Assembly: GCF_900609065.1 (NCBI RefSeq)
Contig: NZ_UXAU01000021.1
Coordinates: 1 to 60,007 of the forward strand
Direction: 5' to 3'
Length of the DNA stretch: 60,007 nt
Origin: Arthrobacter ulcerisalmonis
GTDB lineage: Bacteria; Actinomycetota; Actinomycetes; Actinomycetales; Micrococcaceae
The notes beneath the pieces were generated by a model. It did no database searches. It worked only from the letters and a program-made list of their open reading frames with translations, and was not told the origin of the DNA. The translations under genes were made by a program, and so were the position numbers. Numbering within the stretch: the stretch's first letter is position 1; every line of letters starts with the position of its first letter. Below, one piece after another: positions 34,676 through 44,088 of this stretch.

Positions 34676-35443
34676 ATGATCGAGATTCTGAACCAGGCCG
34701 AGATAGCACGCGGCCGCGACACTGGCGCGCTGGTGGCAACCATCTTGCAGACCATCAAGGAACGCAGCACGGTGGGCACCAACTTGCTGGAGATCGATGG
34801 CTGGGCGAAATCCATGATGCAGGCCGCTGGGGCAGAGTCTTGCTACGTGAATTACGCGCCAGCTTTTGGCCGCGGCCCGTTTGGCCACTACATCTGCACG
34901 TCGGTCAATGACGCGGTGCTGCACGGCCTCCCCCACGACTACGCCTTGGCCGATGGCGATCTGCTCACGCTTGACCTGGCCATCTCGAAGGCCGGGATTG
35001 TTGCAGACTCAGCCATCAGCTTTGTCGTGGGAACCGCCTCGGCCGAAGATCTGGCACTCATCGACGCAACCGAACGGGCGCTCGCTGCAGCGATCGCGGT
35101 AGCCGAGCCCGGCGTCAAGATGGGCAACATCTCCTATGCAATCGGCGCCGTCCTCCGCGACGCCGGCTACCCCATCAACACCGAGTTTGGCGGCCACGGC
35201 GTGGGCTCCACCATGCACCAGGATCCGCACATTCCCAACATGGGCCGTCCGGGCCGCGGCTACAAGCTGCAGGCCGGACTGCTGCTGGCCATTGAGCCGT
35301 GGGCCATGGTGGACACTGACAAACTCGTGACAGACGCGGACGGTTGGACGCTCCGCAGCGCCACAGGTTGCCGCACTGCGCACAGCGAACACACGGTGGC
35401 GATCTCGGCCAGCGGCGCGGAAATCCTCACGCTGGCCAAGTAG
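34676..35443 (+). CDS. map: Type I methionine aminopeptidase
   Basis: 255 residues of the pita-bread fold. The five metal ligands are visible in order: LTLDLAIS and VADSAISF (two Asp), GGHGVGSTMHQDP (His), LAIEPWAM (Glu) and HSEHTVAIS (Glu). The substrate His is in GPFGHYICTSVND. It removes the initiator methionine from nascent proteins. It stands alone, away from the rpsM-type ribosomal clusters where the main map gene usually lies, so it may be a second copy. Confidence 0.88.
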   Translation: MIEILNQAEIARGRDTGALVATILQTIKERSTVGTNLLEIDGWAKSMMQAAGAESCYVNYAPAFGRGPFGHYICTSVNDAVLHGLPHDYALADGDLLTLDLAISKAGIVADSAISFVVGTASAEDLALIDATERALAAAIAVAEPGVKMGNISYAIGAVLRDAGYPINTEFGGHGVGSTMHQDPHIPNMGRPGRGYKLQAGLLLAIEPWAMVDTDKLVTDADGWTLRSATGCRTAHSEHTVAISASGAEILTLAK

Positions 35444-35491
35444 TCCGCGCCCAGGACGTGCGGTCCGGCCGGTGACTCTGGTCAGCTTTTG

Positions 35492-36115
35492 CTACAGTCC
35501 TTCTTCCCTTACCCTTTCCACGAGTTCCAATTTTGTTCTGGTAGGCCACCCGGCCTCGGTGTACTTCCGTTTCACCCGTTCCAGATACTCCCTGGCCGTG
35601 CCGTAGGCGATCCCGGCTTTCCTCGCCGTGGCAGCCAAGGTTGCCCCGGAAGCATAGGTGCGCAAGACCAAGGCCTCCTGCGCGGAGAGACGGGGCCGCT
35701 GCGGTCTGCTGTCGGTGCTGAGCAGGAAAGCAAGTTCCGGACTCACCACCAGCTCTCCGCGGGCGGCGGCCAGGATGGAATCCACCAGAGTGGGTAGATC
35801 GTTATCTTTGGTGATGTATCCGGCCGCCCCTGCTTCCAGGGTGGCTAATACATGCTCCTGGTCCGGAATAGTGGATACCACCAGCACCACCGCGCCAGTT
35901 TCCAGCACATGCCGTACGTTCTCACTTGGCGTGCTGCCGTCGCGCAGGTTGAGGTCCAAAAGCACCACCTGAACATGCTCTGCCCGGTCCAGGAACTCCG
36001 CCACGGTTCCCACCGTCAGCACCAATTCGACCTCCTGCGATGGCGCCAACCAGGCTTGCAAGCCTTGCAGCAGCATCCGGTCGTCGTCTATCGCGGCAAT
36101 CCTCACCACGGTCAT
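35492..36115 (-). CDS. Two-component response regulator with LuxR-like HTH
   Basis: 207 residues from the ATG at 36115 (an upstream GTG at 36124 is possible). The receiver domain carries the acidic pair IDDDRML, the phospho-acceptor Asp in VVLLDLNLRDGST and the conserved Lys in YITKDND. The C-terminal HTH (PRLSAQEALVLRTYASGATLAATARKAG) is a divergent LuxR type. Its start overlaps the kinase stop (ATGA), so the two are co-translated partners. Confidence 0.82.
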   Translation of the reverse strand: MTVVRIAAIDDDRMLLQGLQAWLAPSQEVELVLTVGTVAEFLDRAEHVQVVLLDLNLRDGSTPSENVRHVLETGAVVLVVSTIPDQEHVLATLEAGAAGYITKDNDLPTLVDSILAAARGELVVSPELAFLLSTDSRPQRPRLSAQEALVLRTYASGATLAATARKAGIAYGTAREYLERVKRKYTEAGWPTRTKLELVERVREEGL

Positions 36116-37296
36116 TTGGGCCACATCAGTTCCACGCTGGTGCCCTGCCCCGGGCTGCTGTCGATCACGGCGACGCCACCCACTTCGGTCATCCGCGCAG
36201 CGATGGACTGGCGGAGGCCCAGCCCTGGCGGGGTTGCTATCGGGTCGAAGCCCCTGCCGCGATCGGTCACTGAGACCACCACGGACCCGGGACGGTCACC
36301 ACCCACCCCGGTGATCCAGGCTTCAGATTCTCCGGAGTGCTTCACCACGTTGTTGAGCGCTTCGCGGCAGGCATCCCGAACCGCAAAAACCACCTCTTCG
36401 GGGAGCATGGTTGGCAGCTCGGCAACGTGTTGATGGACCCGCACGCCCAAAACGGCCTGGGTGCGTCCGACGGCGGCCAACTCGCCCTGCAGTTGGTTGG
36501 CGGCCGATCGGTCTGCGGACGAGATGATGGACCGCAGGTACTCAGCGTCGGCCGCGCAACGACTTTGAACGTCCGGATCGGACGCGTCCAAGGTCCCCCT
36601 GGCCAAAGCGCTCAGTGTGGACAGTACGGTGTCATGCAGGGTGCGGTATTGCTTGGCTCGCTCGGCGTTCTGCCGTTCCTCGGATTCCCGCCACGCCACC
36701 GCAGCCTGCATCTCCTGGGTCAGCTTTGCCAAGGATGTCGCTTGGGTTTGCAGGCGTTGACCAGTAACACCGGCGACGACACCCACCACCACCAAAAGCA
36801 GCGCCGTCGAGAAGAAGGACAAAACCACCTGGGTGTTTTGCAGCATCCCAACGCTCGAGCCCACAGCAATACCGAGAATCAGCACTGCGAACGCAATCGG
36901 CAACTTCCGTAGCGGAAAGAGCAATGCCACCGTCACGACGCATCCGAGGGCAGGCGGAATGGCAAAATTTGACCAACTCAAGGCGTCCTGTGGATAGCAG
37001 GACAGCCCCGCCACCACCGCGGCAGCCGCGGAAATGCCCAGATCGAACCACACCGACCAAGACGGTACACCTCGCCTGCTGAGCGTCATGGTCACCCAGA
37101 CAACCGACCAGAGCGCCTGTACCAGATATCCGGCCAGGGCAAGTGGCATGTGCTGCACACCGAGTCCCAGCCCGAAAAGCAAACCAACCGGCCAAATCAG
37201 CACCTGTCCGAACCGCAAGGCGGCAAGCAGCCGCAGGAACTGCGTCCGTAGCAGCGCCGGTTCGGGCTGGCCCTCTAACAGTGCATCATTCTGCAT
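36112..37296 (-). CDS. NarL-type sensor histidine kinase
   Basis: About 394 residues from the ATG at 37296. Five to six membrane helices form the N-terminal half. The HisKA_3 phospho-acceptor is in YRTLHDTVLSTLSAL, and the ATPase has VRDACREALNNVVKHSGES (N box) and VTDRGRGFDP (G1). A start at 37365 would put coding sequence over the intergenic palindrome, so the shorter start is preferred. With no obvious sensor domain, it probably senses a membrane cue. It is divergent from a DUF3060 lipoprotein. Confidence 0.8.
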   Translation of the reverse strand: MQNDALLEGQPEPALLRTQFLRLLAALRFGQVLIWPVGLLFGLGLGVQHMPLALAGYLVQALWSVVWVTMTLSRRGVPSWSVWFDLGISAAAAVVAGLSCYPQDALSWSNFAIPPALGCVVTVALLFPLRKLPIAFAVLILGIAVGSSVGMLQNTQVVLSFFSTALLLVVVGVVAGVTGQRLQTQATSLAKLTQEMQAAVAWRESEERQNAERAKQYRTLHDTVLSTLSALARGTLDASDPDVQSRCAADAEYLRSIISSADRSAANQLQGELAAVGRTQAVLGVRVHQHVAELPTMLPEEVVFAVRDACREALNNVVKHSGESEAWITGVGGDRPGSVVVSVTDRGRGFDPIATPPGLGLRQSIAARMTEVGGVAVIDSSPGQGTSVELMWPK

Positions 37297-37322
37297 GCTC
37301 CAATTGTGGCCCACGCAGTAGG

Positions 37323-37355
37323 TACTGCCTGTCGGCAGAAATGCCGACAGCAGTA
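37323..37355. promoter_or_regulatory. Palindrome between the kinase and DUF3060 genes
   Basis: CTGTCGGCA-GAAA-TGCCGACAG is a perfect 9-bp inverted repeat, extended by TACTG/CAGTA with a one-base bulge. It lies in the divergent intergenic region and is a candidate binding site for the response regulator, or a hairpin in either leader. Confidence 0.45.
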
Positions 37356-37441
37356 TTTCCGTCATGACAAACCGATTCAGGGCGGCAAAGCTGATAATGC
37401 AATAGCGCGATCATCAAGCACGATCAACAAAGAGGTCCATC

Positions 37442-38149
37442 ATGAATACTCGTCCCCGACCGCTCAGCTCGTTTGCCCTACTCGGAACCGTCGGCTTGTT
37501 CGCTTTGACAGCATGCGGCACCGGCGGTGCTCCGGTAGGCGCTCCAACCACATCCCAAACAACTGAAACGTCGCGCAGCCCCGAAGCAACGCCGGCCACT
37601 CCCGCAACGTCATCGGCTACCCCCAGCACCCCGACCGCTTCGACTCCGCCAAGCACTTCGAGTGCCAGCATTGCGATTCCGTCCTTGAATCCGGCGGCAG
37701 CGGTGGTCAAGGCTGGAGCAACAAACACGGTGAAATCCTCGGCGTCAGAAGTGAATCTCACGTGCCAGGGCGGAAAGATCGTTATTGAGACCATTGGCGC
37801 CTCCGTAAATGTCTCCGGGCGCTGCGAGTCCATTGAAATCACCGGAAACGCCAACAGCGTGCGGGCGTCGGACATCGGGTCGGTTTTAATCGACGGTATC
37901 GGCAACGATCTGTCCGGGGGCCAAATCGATTCGGCAATCATCACCAGCACGGCCGAGCCCCAGGCCGGGGCCAACACCCTGAAAGCCTTCGGATTGGGCA
38001 CAGTCAGTATTACCGGGATCGGCAATACGGTGGCCTCAGCCAACATCGTCACCGTCAAAATCAGTGGCGGCGCCAACACCGTGACCTACCAGGGCACAGC
38101 TCCCGACTCCGACGTAGACGGCGAAGGAAACAGCGTCGTTCCCGAATAG
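37442..38149 (+). CDS. DUF3060 family lipoprotein
   Basis: 235 residues. A lipoprotein signal ends FALTACGTG, followed by a long Ser/Thr/Pro/Ala-rich linker (about 30-75) suited to crossing the cell wall. The C-terminal domain is built of short beta repeats (VNLTCQGGKIVIETIG, VNVSGRCESIEITGNANSV, VLIDGIGNDLS, VSITGIGNTV) typical of DUF3060 beta-helix-like proteins with a conserved cysteine pair. Function unknown. The divergent two-component system may regulate it. Confidence 0.75.
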   Translation: MNTRPRPLSSFALLGTVGLFALTACGTGGAPVGAPTTSQTTETSRSPEATPATPATSSATPSTPTASTPPSTSSASIAIPSLNPAAAVVKAGATNTVKSSASEVNLTCQGGKIVIETIGASVNVSGRCESIEITGNANSVRASDIGSVLIDGIGNDLSGGQIDSAIITSTAEPQAGANTLKAFGLGTVSITGIGNTVASANIVTVKISGGANTVTYQGTAPDSDVDGEGNSVVPE

Positions 38150-38277
38150 CTAGGCAGCGAAAGAACGGTGTGGTGCACCAGGTTCACCCAAGGCATCAGC
38201 ACACCCAGATCGGTGTCCCGCAAGAGGGTGTGATCACGCCAGAACCCTAGCCCCGGGGCAAGGCCTGCAAACATGGC

Positions 38278-38949
38278 CTATGCAACATTCGACTCCAACG
38301 ACCGGTCCGCGATGGCGCGCAAATCGGCAGCAGAGACGTTGGCGCCGAAGAGGTAGTGACCCGGTTCCAGAATTTTGCCGGCACTCAGCGCACCGAGATC
38401 CACCGGATCGAAGCCCAGATCGTTGACCAGGTCAGCCACCAGGGCTCGGGCGTCGGCACGATCGCCTGCCACGGCAATAGCCTTCCGGCCAGGCGTTCCG
38501 GCAGGCCGTGGTTCGTCATTCATGTCGTGGTAACCCATGTGATTGAAGGCCTTGACCAGCACCGATGCGGCCAAGAACTCTTGGACCAGCTCACTGGTGC
38601 TGGCCTCCGGTTGCGCAAGATCGTCGCGCAGTCCGTCAACCTCCCACCAGTAATTCATGGCATCCACCACCACTTTGCCCACCAACTGGTCTGCTGGGAT
38701 GCTGCGGTATTTGCCCAGCGGCAAAGCAAGAATGACGACGTCGGCCTCCGCAGCCGCGCGCCCTGCCGTGACGGCTTCGGCCCCCGGGGCCAAGACCTCG
38801 ATGGTCAGCGCAATCGCGGCCGGATCCCCCGACGCGGCGACGAGGACCCGGTACCCGGCGGCCACGGCCAACCGGGCCAGCACGGTACCCACCTTGCCGG
38901 CACCCAGGATGCCAACCGTCGTCGGACGTCCCATTGCGGAGTCCGTCAC
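38278..38949 (-). CDS. NADPH:F420 oxidoreductase-like protein
   Basis: 223 residues with Rossmann motif [34 protein letters not shown] and [14 protein letters not shown]. It is a paralogue of the gene at 17358. Its start overlaps the stop of the upstream LLM flavin-type oxidoreductase by four bases (ATGA). That pairing suggests it may supply reduced F420 to its neighbour, an inference not proven by sequence. Confidence 0.78.
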   Translation of the reverse strand: MTDSAMGRPTTVGILGAGKVGTVLARLAVAAGYRVLVAASGDPAAIALTIEVLAPGAEAVTAGRAAAEADVVILALPLGKYRSIPADQLVGKVVVDAMNYWWEVDGLRDDLAQPEASTSELVQEFLAASVLVKAFNHMGYHDMNDEPRPAGTPGRKAIAVAGDRADARALVADLVNDLGFDPVDLGALSAGKILEPGHYLFGANVSAADLRAIADRSLESNVA

Positions 38950-39992
38950 GCTGCGTCGCCCGGCCGGCCCAGGATGTCCCGCACCATGGGGATGACCTCT
39001 TTGCCGTAGAGCTCCACGGCACGGAGGCGGGCGCTGACGGGGGTGGGGCCACCGCCGTAGATGAGGTCGAAGCGGCCAACGTTCAAGGCCTTGATGGCGG
39101 CAGCGATCCGCTTGGCCACAGTGCTGGGCGAGCCGACGTAGAGGGAACCATGTTCCACTTCCTGGTCGAATTCGCGGCGCGTCAGGGGCGGCCAGCCACG
39201 GGTAGCGCCAATCCTGTCGCGCATGACCTTGTAGCGCGGGTAGTAGATCTCGCGGGCTTCCTGGTCGCTGTCCGCGATGAAGCCCGGCGAGTGCATGCCC
39301 ACCGGATGTACGGTGGTGCCGAACTGGCCAGCGGCCTTCCGGTAGAGGTCCACGTACGGGGCGAAGCGTTCGGGGCTGCCGCCAATAATGGCCAGCATCA
39401 TGGGCAGGCCGTATTTGGCGGTCCGGATGACCGACTGGGGCGAGCCGCCCACGCCCACCCAGGTAGGCAGGCTGCCAGATTCGGTTTTGGGGAAGACATC
39501 TGCCTCATGGAGGGCTGGCCGCATGGTCCCGGACCAGGTGACGGGTTTTTCTTTCAGCAATTCAGCGAAAAGTTCAATCTTTTCTTCGAACAGCGTCTCG
39601 TAGTCAGCCATGTCGTAGCCGAACAGCGGTAAGGATTCCGTGAACGAGCCGCGGCCCAGAATGATCTCCGCACGGCCATTCGAGAGCGCATCCACGGTGG
39701 CGAACCGCTGGAAAACACGCACCGGATCATCGGAGCTCAGCACGGTCACGCCAGAGCTGAGGCGGATGCGGTTGGTCACGGTGGCAATGCCTGCCAGCAC
39801 GGTTTCAGGTGATGAGACGGAGAAATCGGGCCGGTGGTGCTCGCCCACGGCAAAGACGTCCACGCCCACTTGGTCAGCCATGACGGCCTCGGCCAGCACC
39901 TGGCGGATCGCTTCTGGATGGGAGGCCATGGTTCCAGCGTCGGTCTCCGGGAGATCACCGAAGGTATCGAGGCCGAATTCGAGATCCTGCAT
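38946..39992 (-). CDS. LLM-class (luciferase-like) flavin/F420-dependent oxidoreductase
   Basis: 348 residues of the bacterial luciferase-like TIM barrel: [72 protein letters not shown] and [13 protein letters not shown]. Members use FMN or F420 to oxidise or mono-oxygenate diverse substrates. It is the first gene of a two-gene operon with the F420-type reductase, and shares a divergent, MarR-type operator region with the regulator gene. Confidence 0.85.
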   Translation of the reverse strand: MQDLEFGLDTFGDLPETDAGTMASHPEAIRQVLAEAVMADQVGVDVFAVGEHHRPDFSVSSPETVLAGIATVTNRIRLSSGVTVLSSDDPVRVFQRFATVDALSNGRAEIILGRGSFTESLPLFGYDMADYETLFEEKIELFAELLKEKPVTWSGTMRPALHEADVFPKTESGSLPTWVGVGGSPQSVIRTAKYGLPMMLAIIGGSPERFAPYVDLYRKAAGQFGTTVHPVGMHSPGFIADSDQEAREIYYPRYKVMRDRIGATRGWPPLTRREFDQEVEHGSLYVGSPSTVAKRIAAAIKALNVGRFDLIYGGGPTPVSARLRAVELYGKEVIPMVRDILGRPGDAA

Positions 39993-40014
39993 TGTGTGCT
40001 TCCTTCTCTTTTGG

Positions 40015-40054
40015 TTGACACGTCAATTATGCGAACATATAGTTGATATGTCAA
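40015..40054. promoter_or_regulatory. Divergent promoters with two MarR-type operators
   Basis: Rightward: -35 TTGACA (40015-40020), 17-bp spacer, -10 TATAGT (40038-40043). Leftward: -35 TTGACA (complement of 40049-40054), 17-bp spacer, -10 CATAAT (complement of 40026-40031). The -35 boxes lie inside palindromes TTGACACGTCAA (40015-40026) and TTGATATGTCAA (40043-40054). A MarR dimer on these sites would block both promoters. Confidence 0.75.
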
Positions 40055-40061
40055 CTAGAGG

Positions 40062-40553
40062 ATGATCATGAGCACACCCGCAACACCGAATCGACGACGG
40101 AAGTCGCCCACCGCCAGCCAGCTCGGCGCATGGCGCTCCTTCATCGAAACGTCCGAGGCGGTGAAGAACCTCATCGCAGCCCGGATGCAGGCGGATTCCG
40201 GCCTGTCCATGCCGGACTATTCGGTATTGCTGGCACTGTCCGAGAGTGCCAATGGCAGGATGCGTTCCTCCCATCTGGCCGAGCATATTGGCTGGGAACG
40301 CAGCAGGCTCTCGCATCACCTGGGGCGGATGGAGCGCCGGGGGCTGATCACCCGCGAGGCGGCCACCGGGGACAGCCGGGGCGCCGACATTGTGCTGTCC
40401 GATCTTGGCGCGCAATCCTTCCGGAACGCGTCCTCGCCGCACCTGCACGCCGTCGCCGATCTTTACATCGCTGGGCTGAGCGACCAGCAGCTGCACGCCG
40501 TGGCAGACGCCATGCGGACCCTTCAGGCGCACCTGGACAGCCCCCAGAATTAA
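40062..40553 (+). CDS. MarR-family transcriptional regulator
   Basis: 163 residues. The MarR winged helix reads LSMPDYSVLLALSESANGRMRSSHLAEHIGWERSRLSHHLGRMERRGLITR in order, with the wing at GDSRGADIVLSDLGAQ. It is divergent from the LLM oxidoreductase operon, with matched promoters and operators between them, so it most likely represses itself and that operon until a phenolic or similar ligand binds. A start six bases downstream (ATGAGC) is also possible. It is convergent with the P-type ATPase gene and overlaps it by four bases. Confidence 0.85.
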   Translation: MIMSTPATPNRRRKSPTASQLGAWRSFIETSEAVKNLIAARMQADSGLSMPDYSVLLALSESANGRMRSSHLAEHIGWERSRLSHHLGRMERRGLITREAATGDSRGADIVLSDLGAQSFRNASSPHLHAVADLYIAGLSDQQLHAVADAMRTLQAHLDSPQN

Positions 40554-42937
40554 CGCCGACGACGGCGGCCCACCACTTCGATCAGCCCAACGCACGCTGC
40601 GGCCAAGGCAGCGAGGAGCAGCAGGGCGGCTTGGCTCAGGTCTGCAAACTGCAGGAAGTCCCGCGCCAACGGCAGCAGGTACGCCAGCGCCAGCCCCGCC
40701 ACCATGACGGCAACAACGCCAGCTTTGAAGGGCGTGATGGGGCGGGCCAGAACGGCGAGTACCCACAAACCGGCTACACCCAGCAGCAGCACGGAACCGC
40801 TGCGAATCTCCGGTTCCGGCAAACCCCAGCTCGCCGTGACCCGCGCGAACACCGCGAGCGCCACGGCAATGACCACGCCGGCCGGTATCGCGAAAGACAG
40901 CGAGCGTTTGAGGAAGCCAGGAACGTAGCGGCGGGTGTTGGGCAGCAACGCCAGGAAGAACGCCGGGATCCCGATGGTCAGTCCGTCCGTGAGCGATAGT
41001 TGGCGCGGCAGGAACGGGAACGGCAGAAACAGCACGCCGAAGATCAGCGCCAGGACAATGGCGTAGGCGGTCTTGGTCAGGAACAGCATGGAGACCCGTT
41101 CAATGTTGGCGATCACCTGCCGACCTTCAGCCACCACCACCGGGAGGTGGGAAAACTTACCGTCCAGGAGGACCAGTCGCGCCACGGCCTTGGTGGCTGC
41201 TGCCCCGGACTCCATGGCAATGCCGATGTCTGCTTCCTTGATGGCGAGCGCGTCGTTGACGCCGTCGCCCGTCATGGCCACGGTCCGGCCGGCCGCCTTC
41301 AGCGCCAGCACTATCTCCTTTTTCTGGTCGGGGCTGACGCGGCCAAAGACCACATTCTCGTTGAGGACCTTGATCAGTTCCTGTTGGTCTGCCGGGAGGT
41401 CGCGGGCATCAAAGCCCTGCGGTGCTACCAGGCCTACGTCGCGGGCAATCGCCGCTACCGTCTGTGGGTTGTCGCCCGAAATGACCCGCACATCCACTCC
41501 CTGCTCGGCGAAATAGGTGAGGGTCTGCTGCGCGTCCGGCCTGACGTTTTCGCGGAACGTCAGCAGCGCCACGGGTGCGGCGTCGGCGGGAACCGTTTCA
41601 TCCGCCGTCGGACTTCCCTGGGCCAGCACCAGCGTGCGGCGACCCGTAAGGGCCAGTTCCGCAGCCTTGGCGTGCAGGTCTTCGTGGCCGGCATTGGCGG
41701 GGAAGACCATCTCCGGCCCACCCAGGATCCACATGGTCTGACCAAAGGTGACGGCACTCCATTTCCGGGCAGAGGAAAAGGCCACCCTGTCCGCCGGCTG
41801 CCCCGTAGGCTGCGCCGCGTACTCCGTGGCGAGGCTCCGCGCGGTGGCGTTCGCGTCGTTTTGGACGCCGTACCAGGCCAGGACGCTTTCCCAGCCAGGC
41901 GTTGCGTCTGGATCCTTCGGGTGCGCCGCCGGAAGCGGCTGCGCGGCTGGAAGTGGGTGCGCGGCGTCGAAAATGATGTCGCCGAAGGTGAGCGTGCCGG
42001 TCTTGTCGAGGCAGATGATGTCCACCCTGGCCAGGCCCTCCACGGCAGGGAGTTCCTGCACCAAGACCTGCTGGCGGGACAGTTTCACGGCGCCCACGGC
42101 GAAGGTAATGCTGGTCATGAGTACCAGTCCCAGGGGCACAGCGGCCACCACGGAGGCAATCGTTGCCACCACTGCGTCCCGCCACGCATCGGTCCGGGTT
42201 GCTACTCCCCAGCCGCCCACCGCCATCATCTGCGCATTCAGCACGATCAAACCGAGCGGTCCGATGAGCCACGCCACCCATTTCAACACCCGGTCGATCG
42301 AGGTGCGCAGCTCAGATCTGACCAGCGAGAACCGTTTCGCTTGGGTGGCAATCCGGTTGGCGAACGAATCTGCGCCCACCCGAACTACCTGGGCCGCCCC
42401 CTCACCGGCCACGACCACCGAACCCGAGAGGACGTAGTCGTCCGCTACCTTGTCGATGGGGTCCGATTCGCCGGTGAGCATCGACTCGTCCAGCTGCAGC
42501 CCGCGCCCCTGCAGCACCCGGCCATCTGCGGGCACCTGGTCGCCGGCGCGGAGGATCAGAAGGTCATCGAGCACCACCTCGCCCACCGTGATGTCCTGCT
42601 CGACGCCGACCCGCAGGACGCGGGCACTCGGGGCGTGGAGCAGTGCGAGCCGATCCAACGCGCGCTTGGCCCGATACTCCTGCACGGCACCGATCACCGC
42701 GTTGAACAGCGCAGCGAGCCCGAACAACGCATCCTGCCAGCGATCCAGCACCAACAGGACCAGGAAGCAGGCGGCGATGATGCCGTTGAACAGGGTGAAC
42801 ACGTTGGAGCGAACAATTGCCCACAGGCTCCGGCTGGTGTCCTGGTCAAAGGTGTTGGTTTGATGCTTGGCCACACGATCGGCAACCTCGGCAGCGCTCA
42901 AGCCATCCCCCAACGGTGCAACGCGCGTGGCAGTCAT
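40550..42937 (-). CDS. Cation-translocating P-type ATPase (CtpE-like)
   Basis: 795 residues from the ATG at 42937 (MTATRVAPLGDGLSA). P-type motifs are intact: actuator LTGESDP, phosphorylation site CLDKTGTLTFGD, and hinge MTGDGVNDALAIKEADIGIAM. There is no N-terminal heavy-metal domain and no CPx motif; the intramembrane sequence is AAVPLGLVLMT. The plan resembles mycobacterial CtpE, proposed as a calcium transporter. The cation here is therefore uncertain. Confidence 0.83.
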   Translation of the reverse strand: MTATRVAPLGDGLSAAEVADRVAKHQTNTFDQDTSRSLWAIVRSNVFTLFNGIIAACFLVLLVLDRWQDALFGLAALFNAVIGAVQEYRAKRALDRLALLHAPSARVLRVGVEQDITVGEVVLDDLLILRAGDQVPADGRVLQGRGLQLDESMLTGESDPIDKVADDYVLSGSVVVAGEGAAQVVRVGADSFANRIATQAKRFSLVRSELRTSIDRVLKWVAWLIGPLGLIVLNAQMMAVGGWGVATRTDAWRDAVVATIASVVAAVPLGLVLMTSITFAVGAVKLSRQQVLVQELPAVEGLARVDIICLDKTGTLTFGDIIFDAAHPLPAAQPLPAAHPKDPDATPGWESVLAWYGVQNDANATARSLATEYAAQPTGQPADRVAFSSARKWSAVTFGQTMWILGGPEMVFPANAGHEDLHAKAAELALTGRRTLVLAQGSPTADETVPADAAPVALLTFRENVRPDAQQTLTYFAEQGVDVRVISGDNPQTVAAIARDVGLVAPQGFDARDLPADQQELIKVLNENVVFGRVSPDQKKEIVLALKAAGRTVAMTGDGVNDALAIKEADIGIAMESGAAATKAVARLVLLDGKFSHLPVVVAEGRQVIANIERVSMLFLTKTAYAIVLALIFGVLFLPFPFLPRQLSLTDGLTIGIPAFFLALLPNTRRYVPGFLKRSLSFAIPAGVVIAVALAVFARVTASWGLPEPEIRSGSVLLLGVAGLWVLAVLARPITPFKAGVVAVMVAGLALAYLLPLARDFLQFADLSQAALLLLAALAAACVGLIEVVGRRRRR

Positions 42938-43036
42938 TGCCCCATTCTGCGGTGGGCTTGCCCGTTTAGGAAAGAGTTCGCAGGTGAGCGGCTTCAAATG
43001 CTGGACGCCGCGGCAACGCAGCGGGGAAGATCAACC

Positions 43037-43879
43037 ATGGCCACCCCACCGTTTGCTGCACCTGACTCCGCCGCTACCTGGTTCGCGGCGTACGGTTCCG
43101 GCGAAGCGGTGGTGGCGTTGCACCCCGGCGGCATCGACGCCCGGTCTCTGGACGCCACCGTCCTCCCGCTCGCCGAGCAGCTGCGCGTGTACACGCTGGA
43201 ACGGCGCGGGCACGGCCGCACGCCGGATGTCGCCGGCCCCATCAGCTATGAACTGATGGCGCAGGACATGATCGCGTTCATCGAGTCCCAGGTGGGCGAG
43301 CCGGTCCACCTGCTGGGCTGCAGTGACGGTTCCGTGGTGGCCCTGACCCTTGCCCTGCTGCGGCCAGATCTGGTCCGGCGGCTGGTCCTGGTGGCCGGGG
43401 TTTTCCACCGGGAGGGATGGACCAGGAATCCGGAGGTTTCGGACGACGGCGGCGGGACTGACGACGGCCCGGCAACGGACTCCGGGGCCGCAACGGATGA
43501 CCCGCTGCCGGAGTTTTTCCGCGAGGCCTACGCCGAATTGTCACCGGACGGCGGTGACCACTTCGACGTCGTGATGGCCAAACTGGACCAGATGCACGCG
43601 ACCGAGCCACAGTTCACCACCGCCGACCTGGCGGGCATCAAGGCCCGGACTCTGGTGATGATCGGCGACGATGACGAGGTGAGCCTTGAGCATGCGATCG
43701 CCATGTATCGCGGGCTCCCCACGGCAGAACTCGCCGTGGTCCCCGGCACCTCACACGGCCTGCTGGTAGAGAAGCCCGATCTCTGCAACCGGCTCATCCT
43801 CGCGTTCCTAACCCAGGACGCCCCGCCCACGTTTGCGCCGATCCGCCGGGCCCGGGCTGCTGCTGGAGGGAAACCGTGA
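43037..43879 (+). CDS. Alpha/beta hydrolase
   Basis: 280 residues. The nucleophile elbow is GCSDGS (serine in LLGCSDGSVVALTL). The oxyanion/N-terminal strand region is VVALHPGGIDARSL, the acid is likely in VMIGDDDEVSLEHA, and the catalytic His is in VPGTSHGLLVEKP. An Asp/Gly-rich insertion (SDDGGGTDDGPATDSGAATDD, about 140-160) is unusual and probably a loop over the active site. Substrate unknown. It is divergent from the P-type ATPase. Confidence 0.8.
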   Translation: MATPPFAAPDSAATWFAAYGSGEAVVALHPGGIDARSLDATVLPLAEQLRVYTLERRGHGRTPDVAGPISYELMAQDMIAFIESQVGEPVHLLGCSDGSVVALTLALLRPDLVRRLVLVAGVFHREGWTRNPEVSDDGGGTDDGPATDSGAATDDPLPEFFREAYAELSPDGGDHFDVVMAKLDQMHATEPQFTTADLAGIKARTLVMIGDDDEVSLEHAIAMYRGLPTAELAVVPGTSHGLLVEKPDLCNRLILAFLTQDAPPTFAPIRRARAAAGGKP

Positions 43880-43971
43880 CCTGGCTCGACGACATGGAAT
43901 CTTCGGCCGCCAAACGCTGGGCCAAGTCGGTGCGAAATGCTGAAGGTGCTTGCACAGCCGACCCGTCGTAA
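43876..43971 (+). CDS. Truncated small ORF coupled to the hydrolase gene
   Basis: A GTG overlaps the hydrolase stop (GTGA) and opens a 31-codon frame, MTWLDDMESSAAKRWAKS and on, ending TAA at 43969-43971. The coupled start suggests a real second gene whose body is missing. It stops eight bases before the 13-bp direct repeat that starts the accessory module, so insertion or deletion may have cut it. Confidence 0.3.
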   Translation: MTWLDDMESSAAKRWAKSVRNAEGACTADPS

Positions 43972-43978
43972 GGCTTTT

Positions 43979-43991
43979 GCCGATAAGTGAC
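43979..43991 (+). repeat. Left copy of 13-bp direct repeat flanking an accessory module
   Basis: GCCGATAAGTGAC is repeated exactly at 46926-46938. The two copies enclose the PIN/ImmA-IrrE/YaaC genes. They may be a recombination site, a target duplication or remnants of insertion-sequence ends; no transposase or integrase is inside. Confidence 0.45.
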
Positions 43992-44088
43992 CTTCCGTCA
44001 AGCTGAGCGCTGCGTATTTAATCAGATGCATCATTTTCGGGGCGCAGCCGTCCGGGTTAGCATCAGGCACGACGGGCGAGAGAGCCCG

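Noticed and set aside
41000..43879. A 959-codon plus-strand open frame
   Set aside because: Most of it is antisense to the P-type ATPase, whose motifs are complete. Only the last 280 codons, from 43037, are a real hydrolase.
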